Source: an uncultured Saprospiraceae bacterium (GTDB lineage Bacteria > Bacteroidota > Bacteroidia > Chitinophagales > Saprospiraceae). From it: a stretch of 45,971 nucleotides of DNA. Every line of letters starts with the position of its first letter. Within the stretch, counting starts at the first letter, position 1. The stretch covers positions 1 to 45,971 of the forward strand of contig CAKZVJ010000051.1 of NCBI GenBank assembly GCA_937923345.1, in the 5' to 3' direction. This document shows, piece by piece, positions 28,327 through 36,584 of the stretch. The position numbers were made by a program, and so were the translations under genes. Below the pieces are notes generated by a model. That model was not told where the DNA came from, did not search any database, and worked only from the letters and a program-made list of their open reading frames with translations.

Positions 28327-29860
28327 TAGCTTCTTCTTTGATGGCATCAAATTTTGATGGTGCGTTTTTCAATCGAGCGATACTTTTTTCCTTGCCTAAG
28401 ATCTCCATCATATCAAAGATAGACGGCCCTTTCAGCGAACCACTCAAGCCTAATCTAAGGCCTGGGAACAATGCCCCAAAGGACAAACCGTTCTGCTCTA
28501 TATACTCCTTAGTAAAAGACTCCAAATGCACTGGTTCAAAATTATCCTCCTGAGCCAAGACATCTAGATACCCATTCAAGACTGCTTCAGCATCACCTTT
28601 CCACTTCTTCCGCACTGACTTTTTATCGTATTCAGACACCTCATCATCCGCTAAAAAGCTACCCGCAGTCAACAAGTCAGGCAAGAATTCTATTCTTTCT
28701 TTAAACATGCGCACATACTTCAAGGCAAAATCAGCATTCAATTCCTTACCCGCATTTTTAGCCATACTGAGGTACGCCTCCGCAAGTTCCTCATCAGTCA
28801 TCTGCAATATGTATTGCTGATTGTACCACTTCGCTTTGACAATATCGAATCTAGCTCCCCCCTTATTGATTCTATCTAAAGAAAAAGCTTCTACCAATTC
28901 CACCAATGAAAATATCTCTTGCTCTGTCCCAGGATTCCAACCCAAAAAGGCCAAAAAATTCACCAATGCCTCTGGCAAGTAGCCCGCATCTTTGAATCCT
29001 GTAAAGCTATCTTCTTCTTTTTCTGCTTCCCAAGACAATGGAAATACTGGAAAACCAAATTTCTTTCCATGACGCTTGCTCAACTTACCCTTACCCTCTG
29101 GAGCCAGTATCAGCGGCAGGTGCGCAAACTGAGGCATCGTATCCTCCCAACCCAAAAAGCGATACAGGTACACATGGTGCCCAGTACTAGACAACCACTC
29201 CTCCCCTCGTATCACATGCGATATCTGCATGAAGTGATCGTCTACCACATTGGCCAAGTGGTAAGTAGGCATCCCATCACTCTTAAATATTACTTTATCA
29301 TCTAGCTCCTTGCTCTCGAAACTAACCGTATTACGAATCACGTCATTCACCGTGATGGTTTCATCTTCTGGGATGCGCAATCTTATCGTGTATGGCTTTC
29401 CCTCATCCAACCAAGCTTTGGTTTCTTCCGCTGAGAAAGTCAAACTATTCTTCATACCCATACGCGTATCCACTCCATACCGCGCCCCCTGATTTCCAGC
29501 TGCTTGCTGTGCTTGACGCATCGCCTCTATTTCATCTGGTGAATCGAACGCATAATACGCATTGCCAGACTCCACCAATTGAAAAGCGTATTGCGCATAC
29601 ATATCCTTTCGCTCACTTTGGCGATATGGGCCAAAATCACCCCCTTGATCAGGTCCCTCATCGGGGCTAATCCCGCACCACGCTAGCGCTGACTTGATAT
29701 AGTCCTCCGCACCCGGCACATACCTCTTTTGATCGGTATCTTCAATTCGCAAAATGAACGTTCCTCCATGCTTCTTCGCTAAAAGATAATTGTACAATGC
29801 CGTTCGTACGCCTCCAATATGTAAAGCACCAGTCGGACTAGGTGCAAATCTTACTCTCAT
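28319..29860 (-). CDS. gltX: Glutamyl-tRNA synthetase
   Basis: 513 residues, class I aminoacyl-tRNA synthetase that charges tRNA-Glu in the cytoplasm. The HIGH-type motif is in APSPTGALHIGGVRTALYN (H14-G17) and the KMSKS-type motif is GKGKLSKRHG (about residue 258). Also visible are LRIEDTDQKR, YHLANVVDDH and VIRGEEWLSSTGHH, all of the catalytic Rossmann core, followed by the helical anticodon-binding region (about 330-513). Length fits the bacterial discriminating enzyme. It is divergent from the deacetylase gene; the 283 bases between the two starts contain a short direct repeat (AAATCGCTGA at about 29902 and 29949) and no exact -7 box for gltX. Confidence 0.97.
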   Translation of the reverse strand: MRVRFAPSPTGALHIGGVRTALYNYLLAKKHGGTFILRIEDTDQKRYVPGAEDYIKSALAWCGISPDEGPDQGGDFGPYRQSERKDMYAQYAFQLVESGNAYYAFDSPDEIEAMRQAQQAAGNQGARYGVDTRMGMKNSLTFSAEETKAWLDEGKPYTIRLRIPEDETITVNDVIRNTVSFESKELDDKVIFKSDGMPTYHLANVVDDHFMQISHVIRGEEWLSSTGHHVYLYRFLGWEDTMPQFAHLPLILAPEGKGKLSKRHGKKFGFPVFPLSWEAEKEEDSFTGFKDAGYLPEALVNFLAFLGWNPGTEQEIFSLVELVEAFSLDRINKGGARFDIVKAKWYNQQYILQMTDEELAEAYLSMAKNAGKELNADFALKYVRMFKERIEFLPDLLTAGSFLADDEVSEYDKKSVRKKWKGDAEAVLNGYLDVLAQEDNFEPVHLESFTKEYIEQNGLSFGALFPGLRLGLSGSLKGPSIFDMMEILGKEKSIARLKNAPSKFDAIKEEANG

Positions 29861-30116
29861 CTTATTCTTTTTAAACTATCAATGGTTCGGTAATAAATTT
29901 TAAATCGCTGACAACCAGTGCGCTATACTCCCAGCGGTTAATCTTGCAAATCGCTGATGACCAAACACTTCCTTTATCGTGATTTATAATTTCTCAAAAT
30001 TACTGAACCATTCTTCTATTTAGCAAGCGAAATTAAGGCTTTAGAGCATCTTGTCGCAGTATTCCCTATTTATTTAGCAAAATATTCGCCTTCTCCCCCA
30101 TACCCACCAAAAGCCC

Positions 30117-30124
30117 TATCTTTG
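30117..30124 (+). promoter_or_regulatory. -7 promoter box of the polysaccharide deacetylase
   Basis: TATCTTTG, an exact TAnnTTTG match, 19 bases ahead of the ATG at 30144. It shows that the in-frame TTG at 30126, two bases beyond the box, cannot be the start. Confidence 0.6.
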
Positions 30125-30143
30125 TTTGGAATTTATCTATCGG

Positions 30144-30779
30144 ATGTATCTCACTAAGACGCCTGCCTTTATCCAATCTCTATTTCCAGATTATATCTGG
30201 AGACTGCCGACTAGCGAGCCTATCTTATACCTCACTTTTGATGACGGCCCTATTCCAGATGTGACAGAATGGGTCTTGGATCAACTGAGTCACTTTGACG
30301 CAAAGGCCACCTTTTTCTGCGTAGGCGAGAATGTTCAGCGCCATCCCGATGTCTACCAACGCATCCTCTCAGAAGGACACGCTGTAGGCAATCATACCCA
30401 CCATCATAAAAACGGATGGCAAACAGATAAGATGCAATATCTAGACAACATTGCACAATGCGCCAAGCATGTCGACAGTCCACTTTTCCGTCCGCCTTAC
30501 GGAAGACTAAAACCCAATCAAGCCAAGCAAATAAAACAAAAATATAAAGTAGTGATGTGGGACGTTTTGACTGGCGATTTTGACCCCACTATAGATGCCG
30601 AAGAATGCTACCATAATATTCTCAAGAGTACAAAACCAGGCTCCATACTCGTCTTCCACGACAGCATCAAAGCAGAAGCTACCTTGAAGAAAGTATTGCC
30701 AAGAGTGCTAAAATACTATAGTGAACTAGGGTACACCTTTAAGGCACTTAACGGTGAAGCTATTTCGACTATTAAATAA
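30144..30779 (+). CDS. Polysaccharide deacetylase (NodB homology, carbohydrate esterase 4)
   Basis: 211 residues from ATG 30144. All five NodB motifs are present: TFDDGP (D33, D34), HTHHH within GNHTHHHKN (zinc histidines), RPPYGR, DVLTGDFDP and VFHDS. Such enzymes remove N-acetyl groups from peptidoglycan, chitin-like or surface glycans using a zinc-type metal. There is no clear signal peptide: the start MYLTKTPAFIQSLFPDYIWRL is amphipathic, as in many Bacteroidota family members that act at the cytoplasmic side or through unconventional export. Single-gene unit with its own promoter, divergent from gltX and followed by a gene-free, repeat-bearing stretch. The substrate is not determinable from the sequence. 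Confidence 0.92.
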   Translation: MYLTKTPAFIQSLFPDYIWRLPTSEPILYLTFDDGPIPDVTEWVLDQLSHFDAKATFFCVGENVQRHPDVYQRILSEGHAVGNHTHHHKNGWQTDKMQYLDNIAQCAKHVDSPLFRPPYGRLKPNQAKQIKQKYKVVMWDVLTGDFDPTIDAEECYHNILKSTKPGSILVFHDSIKAEATLKKVLPRVLKYYSELGYTFKALNGEAISTIK

Positions 30780-30847
30780 GATTTCCTCAAATTTGCAAGA
30801 GAGTTCATACATGCATTACCAACATATTCTTGTCAGCATAGAGAAGA

Positions 30848-30893
30848 ACTCCGGAGGAGTGAAACTATTCTAACACTGGGTGACAACCCAGTG
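30848..30893. repeat. Double-hairpin intergenic element
   Basis: Two adjacent stems: ACTCC-GGA-GGAGT (30848-30860) and CACTGGGT-GACA-ACCCAGTG (30874-30893, perfect 8 bp). It lies 70 bases after the deacetylase stop. Only one copy is in the window. No T run follows, so it is not a classic terminator. Confidence 0.45.
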
Positions 30894-30988
30894 CCACAAA
30901 TCAACCAAGATCCAATTTGGCGTGATTTTTCTTCAGAAAATCATGACAAATTGCATATATACAGTTATCTCTTTTTTGAAAATTATTT

Positions 30989-31128
30989 GGGCGATACCCT
31001 TGCCAATTCTCCATCCCATCGCGAAGGGCCCGAGCTATCCAGGACTCCGTGTTCACTTCGGTACTAGCTTGCAGAAAAAGCAGACTAGCACATCTTGCTA
31101 GCGCAAGATTCCTTCCTATCTCTATCGC
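30989..31128 (-). repeat. Structured intergenic repeat, family A (copy 2)
   Basis: On the minus strand it starts GCGATAGAGATAGGAAGGAA, contains an ATCTTGC/GCAAGAT hairpin, GGATAGCTCGGGCCC, and ends GGGTATCGCCCAAATAA. The ends GCGATA and TATCGC are perfectly complementary but differ in sequence from GTGTC/GACAC of the copies at 1955 and 32686. It forms the outer border of the accessory cassette at 31241-32576. The remainder of the 30780-31240 gap contains only the double hairpin at 30848 and AT-rich sequence. Confidence 0.65.
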
Positions 31129-31240
31129 AAAAAAAATAGTTACTAATAAGATACTTTAAAAATAAATTTCATAAAAGATCTCAAAAAACGACTGAATCTA
31201 TTCCTCAGCTGGATAAATAAAATACTTGAATTCAAAGTCA

Positions 31241-31702
31241 TCAAGTATCCATATTATTTTTAAATTTCTGTTCAAACGAATCGTAAAGATTAAATATTTC
31301 TGATATTATATTTTCGAAATCCTTTAAAGAAGTTGCTATAGGAGCAGAATAACTTATATGATCTCTAATATTTGTATCTAATATTTTTGCCAAGGTTAGC
31401 ATATTACCTTTGTAATATTTATGGCTTTCTGCTTCTTTCCAAATCAAATATCCAAATCCTATCAATCCATCTCTATAGCTTATAAAAAATCTGATAGTAT
31501 AATCCTTGTAAGGAAACTCTTTCATAAACACTCTATCTCGTGAGATATAATTGAATTCACTATCATGATTATTGATTAATCTTCCAATATCTTTTCGATT
31601 CAAATTAGCTGCATGATCCCAATCGGAATATCTATTACACATGTCAGTAAACTTTTTATCATAAGAAATTAATTTTAAAATGTCCCTTATTTTATTTCCC
31701 AT
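31241..31702 (-). CDS. Hypothetical protein of the accessory cassette
   Basis: 153 residues, no signal peptide, no membrane segment. Predicted mixed alpha/beta with an aromatic-rich middle (FPYKDYTIRFFISYRDG about 64-80, GFGYLIWKEAESHKYYKGN about 82-100) and a C-terminal helix. I do not recognise the family. Size, charge, AT-rich coding sequence and place as the last of three tightly spaced small genes recall immunity proteins of polymorphic-toxin systems, but no toxin is in the window and this is a contextual guess. Its ATG lies 4 bases after the stop of the upstream broken gene, which supports a shared transcript. Confidence 0.65.
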   Translation of the reverse strand: MGNKIRDILKLISYDKKFTDMCNRYSDWDHAANLNRKDIGRLINNHDSEFNYISRDRVFMKEFPYKDYTIRFFISYRDGLIGFGYLIWKEAESHKYYKGNMLTLAKILDTNIRDHISYSAPIATSLKDFENIISEIFNLYDSFEQKFKNNMDT

Positions 31703-31706
31703 ATAA

Positions 31707-32021
31707 TTATTCGACTAGATAGGTAGTTTCTAATTTTACATCATTCTCTGGATTAAAGTCATTTAAAACTTTTTGAAATTCAGGGCTTGAATCAAAAAAA
31801 GATTACAGCTTCAAACAAAAGATGTAGTTTAATAACTTTTAAGTGCTTCCCGCTTCTATCAAATTCGGTTCGCGGACCGTAAGATGCGGGTACTCCACAC
31901 TCTAATTTAAAATACTTCATAAACCACTTATTCACCAAAAATAATTTCCAATATTCTTCAACTCTATTATCTCTTTTATGAAATCTTTTACATAACTGAT
32001 GCAAGCGCTAAAAATATCCAT
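31707..32021 (-). pseudogene. Small gene with two compensating one-base shifts at A/T homopolymers
   Basis: The frame opens with ATG at 32021 (MDIFSACISYVKDFIKEIIE), nine bases after the preceding stop, and closes with a stop at 31707-31709, four bases before the next start: exactly the operon spacing expected for a 105-codon gene. Read straight, it is interrupted; reading stays open if an A is added to the plus-strand A5 run at 31937-31941 and one removed from the A7 run at 31794-31800. The restored protein is about 104 residues, running through NKWFMKYFKLECGVPASYG and FDRSGKHLKVIKLHLLFEAV to FDSSPEFQKVLNDFNPEND and LETTYLVE. Either a recently decayed gene or homopolymer sequencing error. 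Family not recognised; immunity-like by context only. Confidence 0.5.
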
Positions 32022-32030
32022 CTCATTAGG

Positions 32031-32576
32031 CTATTCACTTTCTTCTCTTAATCTCCAAAAATCTTCGCCCCAGTTTTTGTATAATTTTTCATGTATAGGT
32101 TCGTAAAGTTTTGAAAATCCAGTAGTTAAACTAAAATGAAGTCCTCCCAAAAATTGTATTAAATTATCTGCAATCAATACCCGAGAAAAATTATCATATG
32201 GATTTTCTTTCCATATCGTTCCAAAGCTATTTTCATTTAAACTCAATACTACGAAATGCTCACTTGGTTTTCTTAATACTGCTAAATCTAGGAAATTTTC
32301 ATTTGTATTCCACAAGTCACTATTTATTCTATTTTGCCAATAAAGGTGTAGTTTTTCGTTTTCTCTAAAACTATAAATTAAAAGCTCCTTAACTAAAATA
32401 TCCTTTTTTATTAAATGGGTCGGAATTGTATATACATAATTTGTAATATTTAACGGTGAAAACTCACCTTCCTTCACCTTTATATTGAGTGATCCTAGAT
32501 CATATACATTTAGAATATTTAGTTCTTTAGGTAAATCAGTTCCTAACTTTTTGGCTACAGACTTTATGTCAAACAT
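32031..32576 (-). CDS. Hypothetical protein, possibly SUKH/SMI1-like
   Basis: 181 residues from the ATG at 32576 (MFDIKSVAKKLGTDLPKELN). A longer frame starts at 32660 but adds a hydrophobic stretch unlike the rest; it cannot be wholly excluded. The protein is soluble alpha/beta. Features that recall the SUKH superfamily are the early LGTDLP and the late IADNLIQFLGGLHF segment after a WKENPYDNF turn; the middle differs, so the match is weak. SUKH proteins commonly act as immunity proteins against secreted toxins. First gene of the three-gene minus-strand cassette, with the family A repeat at 32686 upstream. No toxin gene is adjacent. Confidence 0.6.
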   Translation of the reverse strand: MFDIKSVAKKLGTDLPKELNILNVYDLGSLNIKVKEGEFSPLNITNYVYTIPTHLIKKDILVKELLIYSFRENEKLHLYWQNRINSDLWNTNENFLDLAVLRKPSEHFVVLSLNENSFGTIWKENPYDNFSRVLIADNLIQFLGGLHFSLTTGFSKLYEPIHEKLYKNWGEDFWRLREESE

Positions 32577-32685
32577 CTCGGGTAATTTCTTTTTATATAA
32601 GTAGAATGTCAAGATAAAACAATAGCTTGAATCATATGAAAATATCACCCCCTTTAACACAACATTCCTATCCTTCCCCTTTTCC

Positions 32686-32871
32686 GTGTCAGGGATAGCA
32701 GTGATATGAGCTGCTCATGAATCGTTATATCAAAGGAGTAATGACGGCTCCGCGAGGTACGAGCGGAGACTAAGTACGACTATTGATATCTAGATGAAGG
32801 AGTAGTGAATACAAACGGATAGCCCGCCGTACTGCCTGACCCATTTCCGGGTAAGGCAGTACGGGACACCC
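32686..32871 (+). repeat. Structured intergenic repeat, family A (copy 3, longest)
   Basis: Begins GTGTCAGGGATAGCAG, contains CGCGAGGTACGAGCGGAG and ATACAAACGGATAGCCCG, then a strong hairpin of 15 pairs in 16 positions (left arm 32827-32842, right arm 32849-32864), and ends GGGACACCCAAAAAATAA. GTGTC (32686-32690) and GACAC (32865-32869) are complementary. It lies in inverse orientation to copy 2, the pair bracketing the small-gene cassette. Confidence 0.7.
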
Positions 32872-32881
32872 AAAAAATAAC

Positions 32882-32889
32882 TACCTTAG
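32882..32889 (+). promoter_or_regulatory. Possible -7 box of the helicase-nuclease gene
   Basis: TACCTTAG differs from TAnnTTTG at one position and lies 25 bases ahead of the ATG at 32915, directly after the end of the family A repeat. Confidence 0.35.
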
Positions 32890-32914
32890 AGCTACAGAAA
32901 TTTAGACAGAAGAA

Positions 32915-35900
32915 ATGACAAAAACACATAAGGAAAATCAACGCGCTTTTCAGGAGATATTGGACATGCTCAATCCTAAGCAAAGGATAGCGGTCGACAC
33001 CATCGAAGGGCCCGTCATGGTCATCGCTGGACCTGGGTCTGGGAAGACGCAATTGCTCGCGGCGAGAATCGGAAATATACTGACCACAACGGATACGAAT
33101 GCAGAAAATATCTTATGTCTGACCTTTACAGATGCGGCAGCAGTGGAGATGCGAGATCGTCTCAAAACGCTCATCGGGCCGGTGGCGCATAAGATTCATA
33201 TTTTTACTTTTCACTCGTTTTGCAACTACGTCATACAGGAAAATTATTACCTGTTTGGGAAGCAAGATTTGCAGGCGGTGAGTGAGCTTGAGCAGTTCGA
33301 AATCATACGTGCTGTTTTGGATAAAATAGATGTCGGTAGTCCGCTCAAGAAAGGATACAATCCATACCAAGAAGAAGGAAAAATAGCCAACCTCATCCAG
33401 ACGATGAAAAAGGAAAGTTGGGAACCGGAAGACATCAGCAATGCCATAGATGAGTACTTAGAAGACATCAAACTGCGGGATGAATTTCTCTACAAAAGAA
33501 AGTACAAACAGTATCAAGCAGGAGACCTAAATGAAAATAAATTTGCGGAAGAAAAACGTAAAATGGAGAAGCTGCGTGCGGCTTCCAAACTGCTCCCTTT
33601 GTACAAGGAGGAAATGCAAAAAATGAATCGGTTTGATTTTGCAGATATGATTCTTTGGGTAATTGCGGAATTCAAAAAAAATCCAGAATTGGTGCAGCGG
33701 TATCAAGAGCAGTACCACTACTTTTTGATCGACGAATTTCAAGATACCAATGGTGCGCAAAACGAAATCGTGCAATTGCTTTCTTCTTATTGGGAAGCGC
33801 CGAACGTATTTATTGTGGGCGATGATGATCAATCCATTTTTGAATTTCAAGGGGCTAGAATAAAAAATACAACGGACTTTTATGAAGAAAATGCGAAGCA
33901 CATAAAAGTGGTTTGTCTAGAAGAAAATTATCGTTCCTCACAGACTATTTTGGATGCTTCCAATGTGTTGATAAAAAACAATTCCAATCGACTGATCAAC
34001 AATCTAAATGAGCTGGACTTGACAAAGGATTTGATAGCAAGACATAAGGAATATGCCGCGCTTGAACTCAAACCTACCTTGCTAAATTTTGAAGACAAAA
34101 ATCAAGAGGACGTCTATATCGTACAGCGAATCAAGGAATTGCACGCGCAAGGCATAGCCTACAGCGACATCGCCATACTATACACAAAACATAAGCAAGG
34201 CGAAAACATCATGGACTTATTGGTAAAAGACAACATACCGATAACGACTAAAAAGAAAATCGACATCCTCGAACATCCGCTCATAAAAAAAATAAAACTA
34301 CTCCTTGAATACGTAGAAAAAGAAGACGCAGAACCTTTCTCTGGAGAAGGTATTTTATTTAAATTATTGCACTTTGATTTTCTACATTTCGACTACAGTG
34401 ATTTAGCCAAACTGCAATTTTATTTTGCGAGTATGGATCGAGGTTCTGAGGATCGAAGATGGCGAAAAATAATTGGCAATGAAGAATTACTAAAAGAACT
34501 CAAGATTTCTTCACCACAAATATTACTGGATTTCAGTCAACTGATTGATCAGATTATTTCAGAATCAAAAGAGCTTTCTCTTCCTGACTTTGTGCAAAAA
34601 TTAATCAATGAATGCGGTATGCTAAAGTACATCAGCACGCATCAGAAAAAGTATGAGTATGTTCAGGTGTTGTATTCCTTTTATCAGTTTGTAAGAGAGG
34701 AGGCCGTACGAGATCATACACTCAATTTATCCGAGCTCAACAACCTGATGGACAAAATGGTGGAGCTAGGATTGGGTATAGACATGAACCAAATTATTGG
34801 GGCTGGTGATGGTGTAAATCTCATGACGGCTTATGCTTCGAAGGGGCTAGAATTTAGGGTGGTTTTCATGATTGACTGCAGCAAAAAAGGATGGGATCCT
34901 GGACGGGCTGGCAATCATTCTTATCGCTTTCCAGACACCATCACTTTCTCTACAAGTGAGGATTTATTGGAGTCCAAGAGAAGGCTGTTTTACGTGGCGA
35001 TGACGCGAGCGAAAGAACAGTTGTATTTTACCTTTTCGAAGCAAGAAGAAAGTGGAAAACAAAATAATACTTCTCAATATCTGGATGAACTGCTACAAGA
35101 AAATTGCATCGCTTCTCAAGACATTGAGAGTAAGGAAGAAGATATGGCAGAGGCGATCTTCAAACGTCTAGAACAATTGCCGAAAGACAATATGCTTGAC
35201 AACAAAAGCATGGATGTGCTACTCAAAAATTTCACCTTGAGTGCTTCTTCATTCAACTCCTACTTGACTTGTCCGGTCCGTTTTTATTATGAGAACGTGT
35301 TGCGTGTTCCTGGCTTTAGTAGCGAGGCTGCAGCCTATGGTACGGCACTGCATGATGCCATGTGGAAATTCTTCGAAAAGATGATGGAGCATCCTAAAAA
35401 CGAATTCGGCACAGTAGATGAATTGATTAAACTCTTTAGAGGAGAAATGTTTAAAAACAAGGGTTCCTTTTCTGAATCAGGGTACACCTACAATCTACAA
35501 AGAGGAGAAAAAAATATCGCTGATTTGTATAGACAGCAAGTAGACACTTGGCCCAAAAATGTAAAACTAGAAATGAATATTGATGCCGTGGATTATGATG
35601 GCGTCGTCATGCGCGGTTTTTTGGATAGAGTGGATATTATCTCACCCACAGTCGCCGAAATAGTGGATTACAAAACGGGGAATACGACTAGCATGAAAGC
35701 AAAAGTCGGAAAGCCTACCGCTAAATATCCTGAAGGAAAGCAATACTGGCGTCAACTTATTTTCTATAAAATACTATTAGAGAATGCTAGAGATGCCAAC
35801 TATAAAGTACTCTCTGCTAAAATAGCTTCTTTGGAGCCAAATGATAAGGACCAGTTTGATGAATACGTGGTGAAGATTTCACCAGAGGATGAAGCATTGG

Positions 35901-36052
35901 TAGGTGGACTCATCAAAGAAACTTGGAACAATATCCATGCCCATAAATTTGAGGAAGGCTGTGGAGAAGACTTTTGTACTTGGTGTAACTTTGCCAATGA
36001 CCACCTGACCATGGTGTATGACATGGACGATCATATAGAAGAAAAATCTTAA
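32915..36052 (+). CDS. UvrD/PcrA-like helicase fused to a Cys-rich PD-(D/E)XK nuclease
   Basis: 1045 residues. Superfamily 1A helicase motifs: Q-motif region LNPKQRIAV, Walker A GPGSGKT (39-45), TFTDAAAVEMRDR, FTFHSFC, Walker B LIDEFQDT, GDDDQSIFEFQGA, ENYRSS, TAYASKGLEF and FYVAMTRAKEQL. The C-terminal third (about 770-1040) is a RecB-family nuclease: FNSYLTCPVRFYYENVL, GTALHDAMW, GFLDRVD and IVDYKTG (catalytic D and K). One cysteine in LTCPV and three in GCGEDFCTWC give the pattern of an AddB/Cas4-type iron-sulfur cluster. Expected role: DNA end processing in repair or recombination, in the cytoplasm. No addB, recB or recC partner is adjacent, so it may act alone. Neither defence genes nor CRISPR repeats are near. 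Start ATG fits the family N-terminus. Confidence 0.9.
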   Translation: MTKTHKENQRAFQEILDMLNPKQRIAVDTIEGPVMVIAGPGSGKTQLLAARIGNILTTTDTNAENILCLTFTDAAAVEMRDRLKTLIGPVAHKIHIFTFHSFCNYVIQENYYLFGKQDLQAVSELEQFEIIRAVLDKIDVGSPLKKGYNPYQEEGKIANLIQTMKKESWEPEDISNAIDEYLEDIKLRDEFLYKRKYKQYQAGDLNENKFAEEKRKMEKLRAASKLLPLYKEEMQKMNRFDFADMILWVIAEFKKNPELVQRYQEQYHYFLIDEFQDTNGAQNEIVQLLSSYWEAPNVFIVGDDDQSIFEFQGARIKNTTDFYEENAKHIKVVCLEENYRSSQTILDASNVLIKNNSNRLINNLNELDLTKDLIARHKEYAALELKPTLLNFEDKNQEDVYIVQRIKELHAQGIAYSDIAILYTKHKQGENIMDLLVKDNIPITTKKKIDILEHPLIKKIKLLLEYVEKEDAEPFSGEGILFKLLHFDFLHFDYSDLAKLQFYFASMDRGSEDRRWRKIIGNEELLKELKISSPQILLDFSQLIDQIISESKELSLPDFVQKLINECGMLKYISTHQKKYEYVQVLYSFYQFVREEAVRDHTLNLSELNNLMDKMVELGLGIDMNQIIGAGDGVNLMTAYASKGLEFRVVFMIDCSKKGWDPGRAGNHSYRFPDTITFSTSEDLLESKRRLFYVAMTRAKEQLYFTFSKQEESGKQNNTSQYLDELLQENCIASQDIESKEEDMAEAIFKRLEQLPKDNMLDNKSMDVLLKNFTLSASSFNSYLTCPVRFYYENVLRVPGFSSEAAAYGTALHDAMWKFFEKMMEHPKNEFGTVDELIKLFRGEMFKNKGSFSESGYTYNLQRGEKNIADLYRQQVDTWPKNVKLEMNIDAVDYDGVVMRGFLDRVDIISPTVAEIVDYKTGNTTSMKAKVGKPTAKYPEGKQYWRQLIFYKILLENARDANYKVLSAKIASLEPNDKDQFDEYVVKISPEDEALVGGLIKETWNNIHAHKFEEGCGEDFCTWCNFANDHLTMVYDMDDHIEEKS

Positions 36053-36096
36053 GGGTCTCGAAACTTAATTGCTGAAAATTGTATTTATAAGTTATC

Positions 36097-36546
36097 ATGA
36101 AGTACATAATATTTCTCACAAGTTTGGCGGCCCTTGTATTGCTGACAAATCCAACAAAATGGACGCAAAATATGGATGACATAAAACCTAAAAATGTATT
36201 GGGAGGCGAACTGCAGTCTTGCAGCAATACGCCAATGACTGGTTTTTATAGAGATGGATCCTGCAACACGGGATATGAGGACTACGGCGTGCATGTCGTC
36301 TGCGCGGAAGTTACGGAAGAGTTCCTTGCCTATACCAAATCCCTTGGCAATGACCTAAGCACTCCCCTACCTGCCCCAAGCACTTTCCCTGGACTCAAGC
36401 CTGGCGACAGATGGTGCCTATGTGGCTCTAGATGGCAAGAGGCGTACGAAGCGGGTTATGCACCTAAGGTAGTCTTAGAATCAACTCACGAAAAAGCATT
36501 GGAGTTTACGCCTATTGAGATATTGAAGGCGAATGCTGCGGAGTAG
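36097..36546 (+). CDS. DUF2237 family protein with N-terminal hydrophobic leader
   Basis: 149 residues. The DUF2237 core runs from about residue 33 (NVLGGELQSCSNTPMTGFYR, CNTGYEDYGVHVVCAEVTEE, GNDLSTPLPAPSTFPGLKPG, DRWCLCGSRW) and contains all the usual cysteines. Typical members are about 120 residues and cytoplasmic. Here an extra MKYIIFLTSLAALVLLTNPT precedes the core and looks like a signal peptide or membrane anchor; an alternative start at ATG 36172 (MDDIKPKNVLGG) would give the normal length. Family function is unknown to me. It lies 44 bases after the helicase-nuclease gene on the same strand and just before the RAYT repeat island, whose first hairpin could end its transcript. Confidence 0.85.
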   Translation: MKYIIFLTSLAALVLLTNPTKWTQNMDDIKPKNVLGGELQSCSNTPMTGFYRDGSCNTGYEDYGVHVVCAEVTEEFLAYTKSLGNDLSTPLPAPSTFPGLKPGDRWCLCGSRWQEAYEAGYAPKVVLESTHEKALEFTPIEILKANAAE

Positions 36547-36584
36547 GGTTTAGTGGATTTTTGATTCAATTACGAACCATAGAC

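Noticed and set aside
30880..31101. 73-codon plus-strand frame
   Set aside because: It crosses a structured repeat and has no coding character.
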